64,000 nucleotides of DNA from Symsagittifera roscoffensis (GCF_963678635.1 NC_087065.1:18921623-18985622), one strand, 5' to 3'. Counted from the stretch's first letter, positions 23,539 through 36,706 are shown. The notes: generated by a model from the letters alone, not told the origin. Program-made: numbers and translations.

Positions 23539-25572
23539 GATTCATCGCTGCAGCCACCGAGAAAGATCGAAATCTTCGCCCCTTAATTAACTTTGTTAAG
23601 AAGAGGGATTGGGAAGCAACCAAGGCTTCCTACGGTCAGTACTGACACAATATTCGGAACAAGCTTCATGTCCGAGAGGATTGCCTACTCATAGACGAAA
23701 GAATCGTCATTCCTACACAATTGAGGCAGAGAGTGCTCGACAGTCTCCATTTGGCACATCCGGGATCGGCAGCAATGTTGGATTTAAGTAAACATGTCTG
23801 GTTTCCACATATACATCGGGCAATTGTGCAGATGGCACAAAATTGAAAACACTGCACCGAGCAAGGTAAAAAATTAAAACCCATCATAGGAAAAAAACAT
23901 TCGTTCCAAATGGAACCAGTAGTCGAACCCAATGAGGAAGTACAAATAGATTTTGCAGGGCCCCTTCCGGACGAATTAAATAGAGACGCATATCTTAGTT
24001 GCAATAAATAAGTGGTCTAAATTGAAAACTGCAGAAATTGTTACGAATACAACAGCGGATATCGCTATTAAATTTATGCAACGGTTAATTTCGAATAACG
24101 GGGTACCCCGAAGATTAAGATGTGACCAAGCACAGACATTAAGAGCTAAAAAACTTCAACTGTTTTGTAATACAAACAATATAAAATTATTCTTTGCGCC
24201 GGTAGATGACCATAGAGCAATAGGCGTAGTAGAGAGGATGATACAAACTTTGAAGCGTAGATTAGCGGTCATGAGAATCGACAAAAAAAATACACCGTAC
24301 AAATTCGCATCAGATGTAGCCGAAACTATTAAAACACTGAGAATTACACCAGATAGCGTAACAAAAATTTCACCATTCGATGCCCACATGGGACGTAAGC
24401 CAAACACACCCTTACCAAACGTAGAAACTAGTAGTTCACCTAACAATTTAAATTGGGAAAGTGCAAAAGATGCATGTTTAGATCAAAAGAATCTTACAAA
24501 ACCGCTCCTACCCGCCGAAGTAATGCACGACTTGCAACGGTGGTCAGAAGACGAAGTCAATATCAATAAGAGAGAACCAAAACTTCAAACACCGCGGAAC
24601 CTGACAAACTCAGATTTACCGACACAAAAAGACACAAGTGCAAAATCTAAAGCTATAGAAATAGTCAAGGATAAATTAACGTAAGATATAAGGAAATACA
24701 AGCAACAGTATACAAAATCACGAAAAAACGGATAGATAAGGTAGCACGGAAAACAGTTAGAGTAGCAACAAAGGTTAAGGATCCGAGAACATTCGAACAG
24801 AAATACAAAACCGTAGACGGCAAAATTCTTACATATACTCCACACACCGCTTGGGTGCAAACATTCGGAAAACAGCCAAGATTACTAAGAAATAGCGGTG
24901 CCGCATTTGTCCCAATCCCTTTAATATACGGACCATGCAGACCGTCTTGACTGAGTGATTACGTTGCTTATAAATTCGCGCGGAGATCAGGACCATGCCT
25001 ACGTTTTTTAGACATCGAGAACCCTACTGCTCCCCAGCATCCAATGTTCAGACAAGACGAAACGACTGACCTTCCAAGGAAACTAACTCAAAAAGAAAAG
25101 ATGTTGGGACAAGGGAAAACGGATAGTCCAACAAAGCGGAAAGCAAGTACAACAGGAAAACGGACCGGCAGGCGACCGAAACGAAAGCTACAAACCAGCG
25201 GAATGAGTTTGCAAACGGATATCCCGGCCGGGACTTCAAACACTGACAACACCATAACACAACCAGCAACATCAGACAATGACGACCACGATGATGACGA
25301 TCAATGATCGGCCTCATCAGAGGTTATTGCCCCATCGCCTAAAAGGCAAAACAAGAAAAAAAACTCCCCCCTCGATTGCAACGCAGCCGTTCAGAAAATC
25401 GACAAGAAACCGCCAATTGGCGCTGTCCAATGCGTTTGGGAACCCGGTACCCATTAACGCTATCAACAATAAACATGATGAAGAAAGGAAAGGGCCGATC
25501 CAAATTCAAATTGATTCACCACCGGACAGACGAGATACGGACAATCATCCAAGCTTAAAGTCCCTAATCTAA
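23202..25572 (+). pseudogene. pol: pol: integrase and C-terminal tail (decayed)
   Basis: After the spacer, RQRLRRVLGV (about 23505) leads into the integrase N-terminal zinc region. HLAHPGS is present, but the CxxC half reads N-stop-KHC, a TGA at 23844-23846 replacing the first Cys. The catalytic core has the three acidic residues in QIDFAGP (~23945), RCDQAQ (~24118) and VVERM (~24230). The second Asp and the Glu are 35 residues apart, the D,D35E spacing of retroviral-type integrases. The frame 24022-24684 is open; earlier parts have two stops. The tail (25044-25307, 25279-25572) is Lys/Arg-rich and ends with STRNRQLALSNAFGNPVP, a typical end of Gypsy pol. No envelope-like ORF is seen. Confidence 0.85.
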
Positions 25573-25963
25573 GAAATGGGTTTCACTAGAAAGACCCCCC
25601 AATACAGAGCATGTGTAAAATTGATTGAAGGAATTAGCCCGAAAAACAAAACAGGCCACACCGAAGTAGTCGATTTATCTTCGCCCATAGAAGACGACGC
25701 CACAGCCGGTAACAATAACGAAACTTTATTCGTCAATACGAAAACACAACAAGAAGGCACAGACTAAGAAAAGCAACAAATTAGAAGATTACGAGGAACA
25801 CGAAAGTCAGGGGTGGAAATTGCCAGAGATGACATACACGAAGAGAAATGATATGTCAAAAAGTCCTATCGGGACTATAAAACTCAAACCTGTCAGTCCT
25901 AAGGGGACTTTAAAACTCAATTAAAAAACTATTGTTTTTAAATTTTTTGTTGTCAAGGGGGAA
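25573..25963 (+). other. 3' untranslated part of the retrotransposon and polypurine tract
   Basis: A 63-codon ORF (25576-25767) of no known family, then non-coding sequence with a two-copy phrase (AAAGTCCTATCGGGACTATAAAACTCAA / CAGTCCTAAGGGGACTTTAAAACTCAA, 25858-25922). AAGGGGGAA at 25955-25963, directly before the LTR, is the polypurine tract. Confidence 0.6.
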
Positions 25964-26217
25964 TTTTATCCGGCCTGCATCGACAAACTAACTTTTTCTG
26001 TATGTTATTTATATTTTTTATAATCATATGTTAAACGCCTAGACGGCCGGTCACTTGACCTTGATAGACAGAGAAGACGAACTCTATTTGAATTAAGAAA
26101 CAGAGTTGAAAAAGTGTTATCTGTGAATTTGTCGTTTTATATCGCTCCGACTGAGTAACAAGGTTTATCGATCCATTCGGATTCAATAATTAGAATATCA
26201 TACCCTGCGGTATGACA
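25964..26217 (+). repeat. 3' LTR
   Basis: 254 bp; the first bases are mutated (TTTTATCC for TGTCATCC) and it ends CGGTATGACA. It differs from the 5' LTR at about 24 positions (roughly 9%) with no net length change. Confidence 0.95.
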
Positions 26218-29200
26218 AGCAGCAAGAAAATTTCCAAACAATGGTGAATCTTGCCTTGTTCATGTGATAATCGGAAATTTAACTGCTGTTGATCTGTCTA
26301 TTTCAAATAATGAAACGTTTCAGATCATTATCTCGTTTTTTTAGTTCAAACTTTGTCAAAAAAATAAAGAAACTTACAAATATACAGAAACATGTAACAA
26401 ATCAAAATTCCCTGCTTTTTTCAAAATTAAAAAAATGATTTTAACAGCTTTAGATAAATTTGATTATGGGTTTGAAAAAGTTCGAAATTTCTAAACTTCC
26501 TCTTTGCTCAAACTTGCGGCTCTTCAGCATTTAGAATGTTTTCGTAAAACGCATAGACTGGTTTTTTGACTAAATTAACCAAAAACTTGCAACAGACTTT
26601 TATTTTAGAAATTTTTGGAAAAGGACCAACAAATAATGCAAGAACTAAGCAAAGTTGATAGAGTTATTTAGTGAGAGCGGAAAAACTACACGTACAGAAT
26701 AACGTTTAATTTTACTGAGACAAAAGTATTTTGACGACCATATGATATAAATAGCCAAACTGAGAAAAAAAACAGGAGTAACAGGCTTATGTGTAATTGT
26801 TTTATTTCTGAATGAGTCATGCGCGATCGCCAATACGTTTGATATCTCTTGAATTTCATTAGGATCGAATCTTGCTAATCAAATCTCGCAGACCAAAACA
26901 ACTTTCACGTTTGCCAGTGGGTATCAATCAATTGATATAATTTTGCACTTTTCAAGAAAAACTGAATGACTTAAGTGACCTCAAACGAAAACAATCGATA
27001 AATATAAATGATAACAGGAAATATTTTGTGACTAAAATTTCCTTTGCTGTTGCGCCCTATCTAACTTATTCAGTCATCATTATTTCGATAAATTTTTCGT
27101 GCAAACTCTTCCTACTTAATTACGCAAAATCGTTATCATTTGAAAAAAAGCAGGTAAATAACAACTACTGATCAAATTCGTTTTTATTACAGCGAAAACT
27201 TGAAAAAATCTGTAAAACAAAATTAAAACTATTTGGAAAAATTTAATTTGTTTTATAAAAAGCAGTTTGGGTTCCGAGAAAAAATGCACTTATTGACTTG
27301 TTAGCCGAAGTAACGGGAAAGCTAAGAATCGGTTCTGACAATTATTTCCGTTGTAGTTTTAGACCACAAAAAAACCTTTGATATGTTTGAGCAGGAAATC
27401 ATTTGTGCATCAACTAGTTCTCTACAGCAGAAAAAATGATTCAGCAGCTGTTTTTCCAAAAAGCATCAGTGGGTTAAAAAAAAGAATAAAAATGGACTGG
27501 TTACCCCCTAATCCGGATGTTCGGCAAAGTTCTTCTCTTTTTCTGATATACTTTAAGGATAAACCTATTGTACCAAACATTTTTGACTTTTCGTTTTTTG
27601 AAACTGATACTAAATTAAATGCTTGCGGTCCAAGCCGAGTTGATTTTCAGTCAGTTTTGTTGAATATTCATTCTAGGTAATTTTCGATTAGGTTAACTTT
27701 TTAAAAATATAGAAAAAATATAGAAAACTAGTTTAATTAACTTCAAAGAAAATCTGAAGCTTCCAATCCATACGTTGCTATAGATAGTTTTGATTATTCT
27801 CCTAAGATAGCGTGAAAAAAATCATGGATCATTTTGGACAAAAAAAATGATGTTCACGCATAAATTAGTATGACATCGTGGGGTTAATTCATGGGTCAAC
27901 GTTTTATCGGAACTTGAACTGCTGATCTATGATAAACTTATTTGATTTTTTGTCAGACGGATTTTTGTAGAAGGTGAATCTACAATTTTAGCCAGGAGAT
28001 CTGCATTCCTCGCATTCAATAACTTCTTTTTTTTTAAATTTAAATCTGCAACACAACAGAAATATGAGTCAAAGCTTCTCAACATCGGAAAATTGAAAAC
28101 TAAAGCCGGAAATTTCAGATCAAATAAGCAACCCACATAATTTTTGTTAAACACACGCTGAATGCAAATTAAATTTAATTCTTGGGCTGCTATTTTAAAT
28201 TTTGATTTTCAGGCCGTTGTTTGGGAAAAAGTGCCAAATAGCTTTGCGAACCTTCACTGAAAATCTCTGTCTCTGAAATTTTCTGGTTTTGAGAAATCAA
28301 TATTTTTGAAGACTTCATAAAGTTTTTGATGGAAACTTCATACTTTTATTTCAGTTTTTGGATTTTTGTTTTCATTTGCAGAAAAGTTATTGAGGTTGCA
28401 GTTATGATTTTTTTTGTGCTGTCCAGCCTCTGAGTTTGTTTTGACTTTTGACAGAAATTTCTTCGCAAAAAACTATTATTTTTTAGGACTTCTTTTTTGT
28501 TTTGACCTTTTGTTGCAGTTGAAGCGCAGATTAATGGCAACAAGTTTGAATTTGAGGTTGACTTTTTGCTAATTGTTCTCTAGGTTCAACTTATGCCTTC
28601 TTGTATGTCTCTCGCTTTTCCTCTACATTACATTTTTTCCTCTTTTAACAAACAAATCAAGGTTATTCAAAGCTGTAAATGTATTTTGGAGAAATATTTA
28701 AGTTTATATTTTCTTTGTTATTTAAGTTTATAGTAAATCTCACTGATGTTTCATTTAGACATTGTAGACATCCTGGCAATTCCAAACTTGAATTTTAGGG
28801 ACCAAAATCTTTCAAACGAAAAAAACGAATATTCAGCAAAAATTATAGTTAAAGTGAGGAAACAAATAACACTGTGAAGCTTTTTGTTTCAAATAAAATC
28901 AAACTTATTACAAGAGATAATCATACTATGAACATTTCTGGAAACAATGCAACGATTAGATTGGTTCATCGAATCTCAATTTGTTAGCAGTTGATGCTTG
29001 ATCATTTTCTAAGACTTACAACTTGAAAAAAGTGAGATAAGGCTTCAAAAGAACTATAGTTGGTTAAAGTTAACTTAAAAAAACATAGCCAACAGAAAAT
29101 TGGCAAGAGACAATGAACCAAAATGAACAGAACAACAAACATTTTTCGAATTTTGCCGATAAAAAATAAATTGCCCTAAGCTTCTTTGATTTTCTAGAAG

Positions 29201-29528
29201 AAAAATAACGATTGATATTTTTTTATTTAAAAAAATAACTCAATGTGAGAAACAGGATCAAATTGTTTCCGTCTTATTTCGATAGGAAATCTGATTATAA
29301 AAAAAACTTATTCTCAAAATTAGAAGTCTATCAAATTTTCGTGATTTTAAGACTTTCGCTTTTTGATGGTAGAGTTTGCCTTTTTTTAATAAAAAATGAA
29401 CTGAACTTCAAAAAAATTGAAAATCAAAGCGCGAAAATGTAACTTTTCCAGAGAAAACGAAAAAAATAATCAAGACCACGGCTTTAAGAGCGTTAAAAAA
29501 CGTCCGAAACTATTCAATAAGCAATCAC
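26218..29528. other. AT-rich intergenic or intronic sequence, nothing recognised
   Basis: About 70% A+T, with many poly-A/T runs. The longest ORF (27378-27680, 100 codons) has no recognisable motif and no splice support. No repeat structure beyond short runs. Confidence 0.4.
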
Positions 29529-29711
29529 CTCCGTTCTGCTCCACTTTTGCACAATGTGCGGATGAGTGGGCAATTGCATCGCAATTAGGGGTGCTTACAA
29601 CTCCCGTCCATTTGACACATCCTGAGTCCACGTACTCGTCAATGTACTTTTTGCAGCATCGCTCACTGCCATCCTGCTGCTGTCCTGTGCACACGCAATA
29701 AGCATCTCTGC
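29529..29711 (-). CDS. Putative internal exon encoding a cysteine-rich segment
   Basis: On the minus strand a TTTTTGTAG acceptor precedes 183 bp of open frame that ends at a good donor (GGAG|GTGATT). The exon starts with two bases of a codon and ends with one. It encodes about 60 residues with eight Cys, including CVCTG, ERCCKKY, SGCVKW, PNCDA and AHCAK, suggesting an extracellular disulphide-rich domain. Base composition is clearly richer in G+C than its surroundings. The ORF around it extends past the donor only by chance. I recognise no family and see no neighbouring exon within the window; the rest of the gene would lie to the left or across large introns. Confidence 0.5.
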
Positions 29712-29720
29712 CTACAAAAA

Positions 29721-30500
29721 CAAGACTACTCGTATCAGGGCGATGCCCTGAGTGTTCCGAATGAATTTCAATTTATATGGAGCAGTTTGAAATATAATAA
29801 TTGATGAAACTTGAAAAAAAACCGAAAGTTTTTTTTGGAATATTTATGCTTGGTGTGGTTTTTTTATTCATTCAATTTTTGACTTGTTAACAAAGCGTTT
29901 TTGACTGAATTTTTTACCATCTGAGAGATATTGTTATCCTATGCTCAAAATTAAAAAACATTTTACCTATGATCATGTTTCGTAAAATTACTGGTGTTTA
30001 AAAATTGCTAATTTGGGCAATTTGATATAATTAAAATGCGGTATATTGCGTACTTATAACACGCGTAAGAAGCCAATTAATGCGTTCCAAATTTAAATGA
30101 GGTCAACAATTTAAAGCTGTTATCAAACCACGAGACGCTAAACACACCCTTAGTCTTTTACATAACGCATGGGGAATAAAATGACGAAGAAATGAAAACA
30201 AAAATTATTTTTTTTGTCAATTACTTTTCATTGATTCAACCAAAAAAATCTTTTTAATTGGTCTTAAGTGCAGTGGGATTTTTCAGAGCTTTGCCTTGAT
30301 ATACAATCAGTTAAGAAAAAATTGATCTATTTCTTTGACTGATTATATCTCCGCTTACGCGTTAATAGCACAAAACATATCGCGCGTTATTGTCCAATTT
30401 GCCCAAACATATGATCAGAGCTACTCTCTATGAAACTCAATATTTCGTTTGAATGACTGGACAATTTGCAAGAATTGCAGCACTTAACAAATGAGTAATG
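29721..30500. repeat. Old, rearranged copies of the hairpin-ended repeat
   Basis: 29721-29810 matches the left end of the family (CAAGACTACTCGTATCAGGGCGAT...). 29850-30130 reads as a diverged copy in the opposite orientation, and 30290-30420 again in the forward orientation (CCGCTTACGCGTTAATAGC). Confidence 0.5.
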
Positions 30501-30560
30501 CAAACTCTTTGCAAAGTGAGTGTACGGCCTACTCCATTTCTAACCCTAAACTCAAAAAGC

Positions 30561-31102
30561 AACAAGACTGCTCGTATCAGGGCGAAGCCCTGAATGTTCC
30601 GACTGACTTTTAAGGTTTATGGAGCAGCATTAATAAAATAAAAAACTAAATGAAATAAAATAAAATGCAAATATTTTTTTCGAAAAATTGAAAATTTTTG
30701 TGAAAATCATCCCCCCACACGCCATATGAAGTACAAAAAGATAGATTTCATTCCTTGTAACAAATCAATTATGACAAATAAGCTTCGTTCAACTAATTTG
30801 GAACGATTTATGAGACGGATTAAATCTCCGCTTACGCGTTAATAGCGCGAATTATATCGCGCGTTAATTGTCCCAAATTGGTCAAAATGGCCAAAATGGC
30901 AATCTTGAAACCCTCATAACTTTACGAAAAATGATCACAGGTGAAAGCTTTTCAAATTTAAGTTCAGGACAACAATGGCTTTTGAATGATATGGAAAAAT
31001 TCCGTCAAAAATGGCTAGTTAAAAAGTCGAAATTTGTCTGAAGAAAAAAAAACCCACCCCGAGAACAAATATTCCGTTACTTTCGTATCGAAAGTCGGAA
31101 CA
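30561..31102 (+). repeat. Hairpin-ended ~530-bp repeat, full copy
   Basis: Family layout: AACAAGACTGCTCG, then a perfect hairpin TCAGGGC-GAA-GCCCTGA, then TGTTCCGACT; a central hairpin GCGCGA...TCGCGC; then ACTTTCG-TAT-CGAAAGT; and finally AGTCGGAACA. TGTTCCGACT and AGTCGGAACA are inverted repeats of one another. There is no coding capacity. This copy has all parts. Confidence 0.85.
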
Positions 31103-31970
31103 AAAACACTCCAATTTCAATTTTTTCTTTCGAATCGAGCGTTTTGTAAAACTGGCTGAAATTTTTGTATAATTTTGGCTGAGTTTTCTTAAATTCAATT
31201 GAGCTGAATTCTCTTTGGCCGAATTGTCTGTGCGCCAGTTTTTCTTTCTAGGGATATAGAAAACGCAATATGAATCAGCCTAATTAAAGTGATAGTGGCA
31301 AACTAAACCTGCCCTAATTGAGTTGAAAAGGTAGCAAACCTTTGTTGGAAAAATTATCTTTTTAAATTCTGCATAAATAAATGAAAAACAAGAAGTTGTT
31401 GTTTCTCTCAAAACGTTTTCGTCAAAAATTTAAGGGTCATCTTAATAATTAGAGATTTGCATTGAGAAATTTTGTTGTTTTCGACAAAATGAGTGCATAA
31501 AGGTGTAAAAAACTGGGAAACCAAACCAATGAAATTTGAATTTGACAGCAAAAATTATCTGGGCAAATGCGAGTGGGACGATATTTCAGTCAGACTAGCT
31601 TCTCACATCGACTTCATCCGGAACGTCCCTGAAATGGACCTCAAATGATCACAAAGAAAGATACCCAGAAACTGAAAAGGAGAAATGAGAAAAAAAAACA
31701 GCACTATTTTACCGAACAGACACCAAACATACACTTTTGAACACTTTTGAAAGTACTACTCAATAAATTTACTGCTTTTATTACTATTTTTTAGAACTAC
31801 TACTCAATAAATTGTAAATTCCAACTTTTCATATCAACTAGCATGAAAAAATAAGGTTGATCAGTACGAAGCAGATATATAGTGATGGTCTTTCTTATAT
31901 CATCTCTTTGGCGTTTCTAGATGTGAAGAAACGCAGTGAAAGACACTTAAATTAGGGAACAAATATACTA

Positions 31971-32502
31971 CAAGGCTGCTCGTATCAGGGCGAAGCCCTG
32001 AATGTTCGGACTGCCTATTAAGGTTTATGGAGCAGTAATAACATTAAAAAATTAAAAATAATAAAACAAAATGCAAATTTTTTGTTTCTAAAATAGGAAA
32101 TTTTTTATAAAAATCAACCCCCCACACGCCATATAAAGCACAAAAGGACAGATTTTGCTATTTGTAACAAATGAATTATGGCCAATAAGCTTCGTTAAAC
32201 CAATTTGGAACGATTTCTAAGATGGATTAAATCTCGCTTACGCGTTAATAGCGCGAAATATATCGCGCGTTAATTGTCCCAAATTGGCCAAATTGGCAAT
32301 CTTTAAACCCCCACAACTTTACGGAAAATGATCACAGGTAAAATATCTTTTCAAACTTGAGCTCAGGACAACAATACCTTTCGAATGATATAAAAAAATT
32401 CCGTCAAAAATGGCTAGTTAAAAAGTCGAAATTTGTCTGAAGAAAAAAAAAACCCACCCCGAGCACAAATATTCCGTTACTTTCGTATCGAAAGTCGGAA
32501 CA
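31971..32502 (+). repeat. Hairpin-ended ~530-bp repeat, full copy
   Basis: The first bases are CAAGGCTGCTCG; the rest matches the family, including both end hairpins and the central GCGCGAAATATATCGCGC. Confidence 0.85.
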
Positions 32503-32759
32503 AAAATGAAGGTTAAATGACAATGAAACTCAATTATAATCAATTTTTATTCATGGAACTCCAATACGGGTAGTGTGATTGAAGAAATCTGGCATTTTCA
32601 AACCCGGATTACCTTGGGGAGTGATTGAATTGAAGTTTTGATAGTTGCATAGAGATCCTGAATTTGCGCTTAATTTTGTCCACTAATTGAATCACTATAG
32701 TAAAAATAACAATCATGATGATAATCTGTTTCTGCAAACTATAATGATTACCTTTGATC

Positions 32760-33001
32760 TAAAATAAGAAAAAAAGTGATAAGTGCTATAAGCTTTTTTG
32801 TTACTCTGCAGATTTAATCATGTTTACCATCAAGTGGACTGCCACAAACAGATCGGCTGCTTCTCCTCAAAGGCCCACCAAGCACCACGTGCGTTTTATT
32901 GAACATTGTAGGTATTGATCCAAAACTATCTAGTGGTGTTTGTTGTGCTTTTGCCTTGGTTTCTTTGACTGAAAAATCAATTTCATTGATTTTAAAATTC
33001 G
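32760..33001. other. Short G+C-richer island between repeats
   Basis: 32825-32915 is richer in G+C than its surroundings. It can be read on either strand as ~30 codons with splice-like edges (CTGCAG upstream, GTAGGT downstream on +). No protein family is recognised; it may be a small exon or chance. Confidence 0.2.
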
Positions 33002-33540
33002 AACAAGACTGCTCGTATTAGGGCGAAGCCCTTAATGTTCCGACTGCCTTTAAGGTTTATGGAGCAGCCAGTAATAACATGAAAAAAATTAAATGAAATA
33101 AAATAAAACCAAAATTTTTTTCTCCAATATTTGAAATTTTTTATGAAAATCATCCCCCCACATGCCATATAAAGTACAAAAGAATAAATTTCGCTCCTAG
33201 TAACAAATCAATTATGGCAAATAAGCTTCGTTCAACCAATTTGGAACGATTTATAAGACTGATTCAATCCCCGCTTGCGCGTTAATAGCGCGAATTATAT
33301 CGCGCGTTAATTGTCCCAAATTGGTCAAAATGGCAATCTTTAAACCCTCATAACTTTACGAAAAATAATCACAGGTGAAATATCTTTTCAAATTTTTAGA
33401 ATCAGGACAACAATACCTTTTGAATGATATAAAAAAAATTCCGTCAAAAATGGCTAGTTAAAAAGTCGAAATTTGTCTGAAGAAAAAAAAACCCACCCCG
33501 AGCACAAATATTCCGTTACTTTCGTATCGAAAGTCGGAAC
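33002..33540 (+). repeat. Hairpin-ended repeat, full copy, first of a head-to-tail pair
   Basis: Ends AAGTCGGAAC at 33540 and is followed with no spacer by the next copy. Confidence 0.85.
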
Positions 33541-34069
33541 AACAAGACTGCTCGTATCAGGGCGAAGCCCTGAATGTTCCGACTGCCTTTGAAGGCTCAT
33601 GGAGCAGCAGTAATAACATTTAAAAAAATGAAATAAAATAAAATGAAAATTTTTTTCCTTAAATTGAATTATTTAATGAAAATCATCACCCCACACGCCA
33701 TATAAAGTACAAAAAGATAGCTTTCGTTTCTTGTAACAAATCAATTATAGCAAATAAGTTTCGTTCAACCAATTTGGACTGATTTATAAGACGGATTAAA
33801 TCTCCACTTACGCATTAATAGCGCGAATTATATCGCGCGTTAATTGTCCCAAATTGGTCAGAATCGCAAGCTTTAAACCCCCATAACTTAACAAAAAATA
33901 ATCACGGGTGAAATATTTTTTCAAATTTAAGCTCAAGACAACAATACTTTTTGAATGATAAAAAAATTCCGTCAAAAATGGCTAGTTAAAAAATCGAAAT
34001 TTGTCTGAAGAAAAAAAAACCCACCCCGAGCACAAATATTCCGTTGCTTTCGTATCGAAAGTCGGAACA
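33541..34069 (+). repeat. Hairpin-ended repeat, full copy, second of a head-to-tail pair
   Basis: Starts AACAAGACTG exactly where the preceding copy ends. The junction defines both ends of the element. Confidence 0.85.
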
Positions 34070-34850
34070 AAAAGTTCAGTGAAATTAATTTTTTAGAAAA
34101 GGCTAAGCTGAAATTGCGAATCAAGCTATGACCCAAATTAACCACAAAAAAGGGCAGAAGCTTATACGGAACAATTTTTTGCGCATTATCGAATTTAAGG
34201 CGTGATTGGATTCTTCGGCATACCTTGTTCATTTCTGTGTATGTGCCATCACATGTCAATGTTTGACTCATAGCGTATTTAAAAAACTTCTTTGTTTCAA
34301 TTTGAGTTAAAAGGTTTTGGTTTTTCTTTCTTTAGATCGACCAATTTGATTTTTCGAGCTACCCAAAATTCAATAAAAAACTCCTTCTTGAAATAATACG
34401 GAAAACCCTATTTTAAAAAAAAACTGCCAAAATGATGTTTTCGAACAATTTTCTCAAATTTAGTGTGCACTAATGCCGAAAGTGCTTTCAGAAAAATTCA
34501 GGGCCTCGACCAAAACAAGGCATCGTAAATTTTCACCAAAGGTAGAAAACTTGGCCACATTTGCCTGAATTTCTTGAAAAAAAGGGTAAAAGGGGGCAAA
34601 AAATATGGATCAATTGATTTCCCAATTTTTTTCTTAACTAATTCCGGTAGATAGTTAAAACAAAACATTTGTATTTTATTGGCTAACTTAGATCTTAATT
34701 GAGGGTGATTGGATTGTAAGATCCCTTCAATTAAGATCCCTTGTAATCAGTTCACTTAAAGTACTTCACATTATATGCATTTTTTGCTGAACCCGGAATC
34801 CCTTTTAAATGTGACCTTGTATTATCTTGTTCTAGACATCCTTTTTGTTT

Positions 34851-35382
34851 TGTTCCGACTTTCGATACGAAAGTAACGGAATATTTGTGCTCGGGGTGGG
34901 TTTTTTTTTCTCCAGACAAATTTCGACTTTTTAACTAGCCGTTTTTGACGCAACTTTTTTATATCATTCAAAAGCTATTGTTGTCCTGAGCTTAAATTTG
35001 AAAAGATATTTCACCTGTGATCATTTTTTGTAAAGTTACAAGGGTTTAAAGATTGCAATTTTGGCCAATTTGGGACAATTAACGCGCGATAAATTTCGCG
35101 CTATTAACGCGTAATCGAGATTTAATCCGTCTTAGAAATCGTTCCAAATTGGTTCAAGGAAGTGTATATGCCATAATTGATTTGTTAATAGGCGCAAAAT
35201 CTATCACTTTGCACTTAATATGACGTGTGGGGGGATGTTTTTACATAAAATCTCAAGTTTTTTAAAAAAAAATGTTTAATTTTTTTTATTATTTTGAAAT
35301 TTTTCATCTTATTAAGGCTCCATAGACCTTAAAAGGCAGTCGCAACTCTCATGGACTTCTCCCTGATACAAGCAGTCTTGTT
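34851..35382 (-). repeat. Hairpin-ended repeat, full copy, inverted
   Basis: Reads TGTTCCGACTTTCG...AGCAGTCTTGTT on the plus strand. The TCAGGGC hairpin is damaged in this copy. Confidence 0.8.
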
Positions 35383-35522
35383 TTATATAAACGGTAATTG
35401 TTTTTTCAGTTTTCCGATTAAAACACTCTTTAATATCGTTTAGTTGCATTTCAGTTACAATCCATCACGCTATTTGCTGGTTAGTTAGGTCACATCCACC
35501 AGGTGTCCTTGGCAATTAATGT

Positions 35523-36051
35523 AACAAGACTGCTCGTATCAGGGCGAAGCTCTGAATGTTCCGACTGCCTATTAAGCTTTATGGAGCAGTAATAACATTA
35601 AGAAATTAAAAGTAATAAAACAAAATGAAATTTTTTTTTTAAATTTGATTTTTTTTGTAAAAATCATCACCCCACACGCCATATAAAGTACAAAAAGATA
35701 GATTTCGGTACTTGTAACAGGTCAATTATGGCAAATAAGCTTGGTTAAACCATTTTGGAACAATTTCTAAGACGGATTAACTCTCCGCTTACGCGTTAAT
35801 AGCGCGAAATATATCGCGCGTTAATTGTCCCAAATTGGCCAAAATGGCAACCTTTAAACCCCCATAACTTTACAAAAAATGATCACAGGTGAAATAACTT
35901 TTCAAATTTCAGCTCAGGACAACAATGCTTTTCGAATGATATAAAAAAAATTCCGTCAAAAATGGCTAGTTAAAAAGTCGAAATTTGTCTGAAGAAAAAA
36001 ACCCACCCCGAGCACAAATATTCCGTTACTTTCGTATCGAAAGTCGGAACA
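35523..36051 (+). repeat. Hairpin-ended repeat, full copy
   Basis: AACAAGACTGCTCG... to AAGTCGGAACA, with the central hairpin intact; one base differs in the left hairpin (GAAGCTCTGA). Confidence 0.85.
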
Positions 36052-36706
36052 ATAAGCAACTAAAAGTTAAAATAATGCAAAATAATAACCAATTTTCAAG
36101 AAAGGCCAAGAAAATTTAATAGCGATTAATGTACGGTTTTTGGGAATTTTTTATGAGCCTTTTTGAAGTTGAATCTTCGCAAACTCGAGTTCAAGTAATT
36201 ATAACATTGACTTTAAATGTAAATAAAATAGAGGCATTTCAAGTGTTTCGACAGAAACGGGCTTTTTTTCAGTTTTGTTAGAATTAACTTAATTAAGGAA
36301 CATATTTGTGTGTGTTTGTGTGTGTTTCGTCTGTGTTACCGACAAAATTTAGGTTTACCAACCCTCACTCACTAAAAAATGGATGGCACAAACTTTGAAA
36401 TCTCAAGATCGCGGAGCTTTCTGTTCTGCGTTTTTTCTTTTCACTTTTACCACAATCTTTATGCAGAAGCCGGGATTCGTTCTAACAGTAGCTCATTTTC
36501 AAACACTACGTGATTTCTATCAGAGCTTACCGGTTTGACTACCAGAGCGTGGACACACCGATTTTTATAGTTCTTCTGCACAAAATGTGCTTACTTGCTC
36601 TTTTTTTGTGCATAAAGCAAAAATAACGTTAGCTTGAGAATTGATCCCCTTGAAACTGCTTTTTAGCAAATTTGAATGACTTTCAAAGATTTCGGAAGAA
36701 CTAAGA

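Larger units (their letters stand above)
16332..26217 (+). mobile_element. Ty3/Gypsy LTR retrotransposon, decayed, with internal 2.9-kb tandem duplication
   Basis: Two 254-bp LTRs flank a gag-pol region with the order gag (zinc knuckles), protease, reverse transcriptase, RNase H, integrase. That order and the RT type (YMDD, Gypsy style) place it in Ty3/Gypsy. The 5-bp AGCAG at 16327-16331 and 26218-26222 is a target-site duplication. A primer-binding-site candidate and a polypurine tract sit in the expected places. Several in-frame stops and shifts make it non-autonomous. The LTRs differ at about 24 of 254 positions, so the insertion is old, yet the internal duplication (17719-20628 / 20629-23538) is almost identical between copies. 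Confidence 0.95.

Noticed and set aside
17618-25572. Alternative genetic code (TAA/TGA read as amino acids)
   Set aside because: The NALCN exons contain no internal stops and end at an ordinary TGA; stops in the retrotransposon are explained by decay.
29529-29711. NALF1/FAM155 (NALCN partner) exon
   Set aside because: Cysteine-rich and in the same region, but the Cys spacing does not match what I know of that family.
32820-32915. ABC-transporter-like exon on the minus strand
   Set aside because: Only ~30 codons, no Walker motif, and no convincing acceptor.
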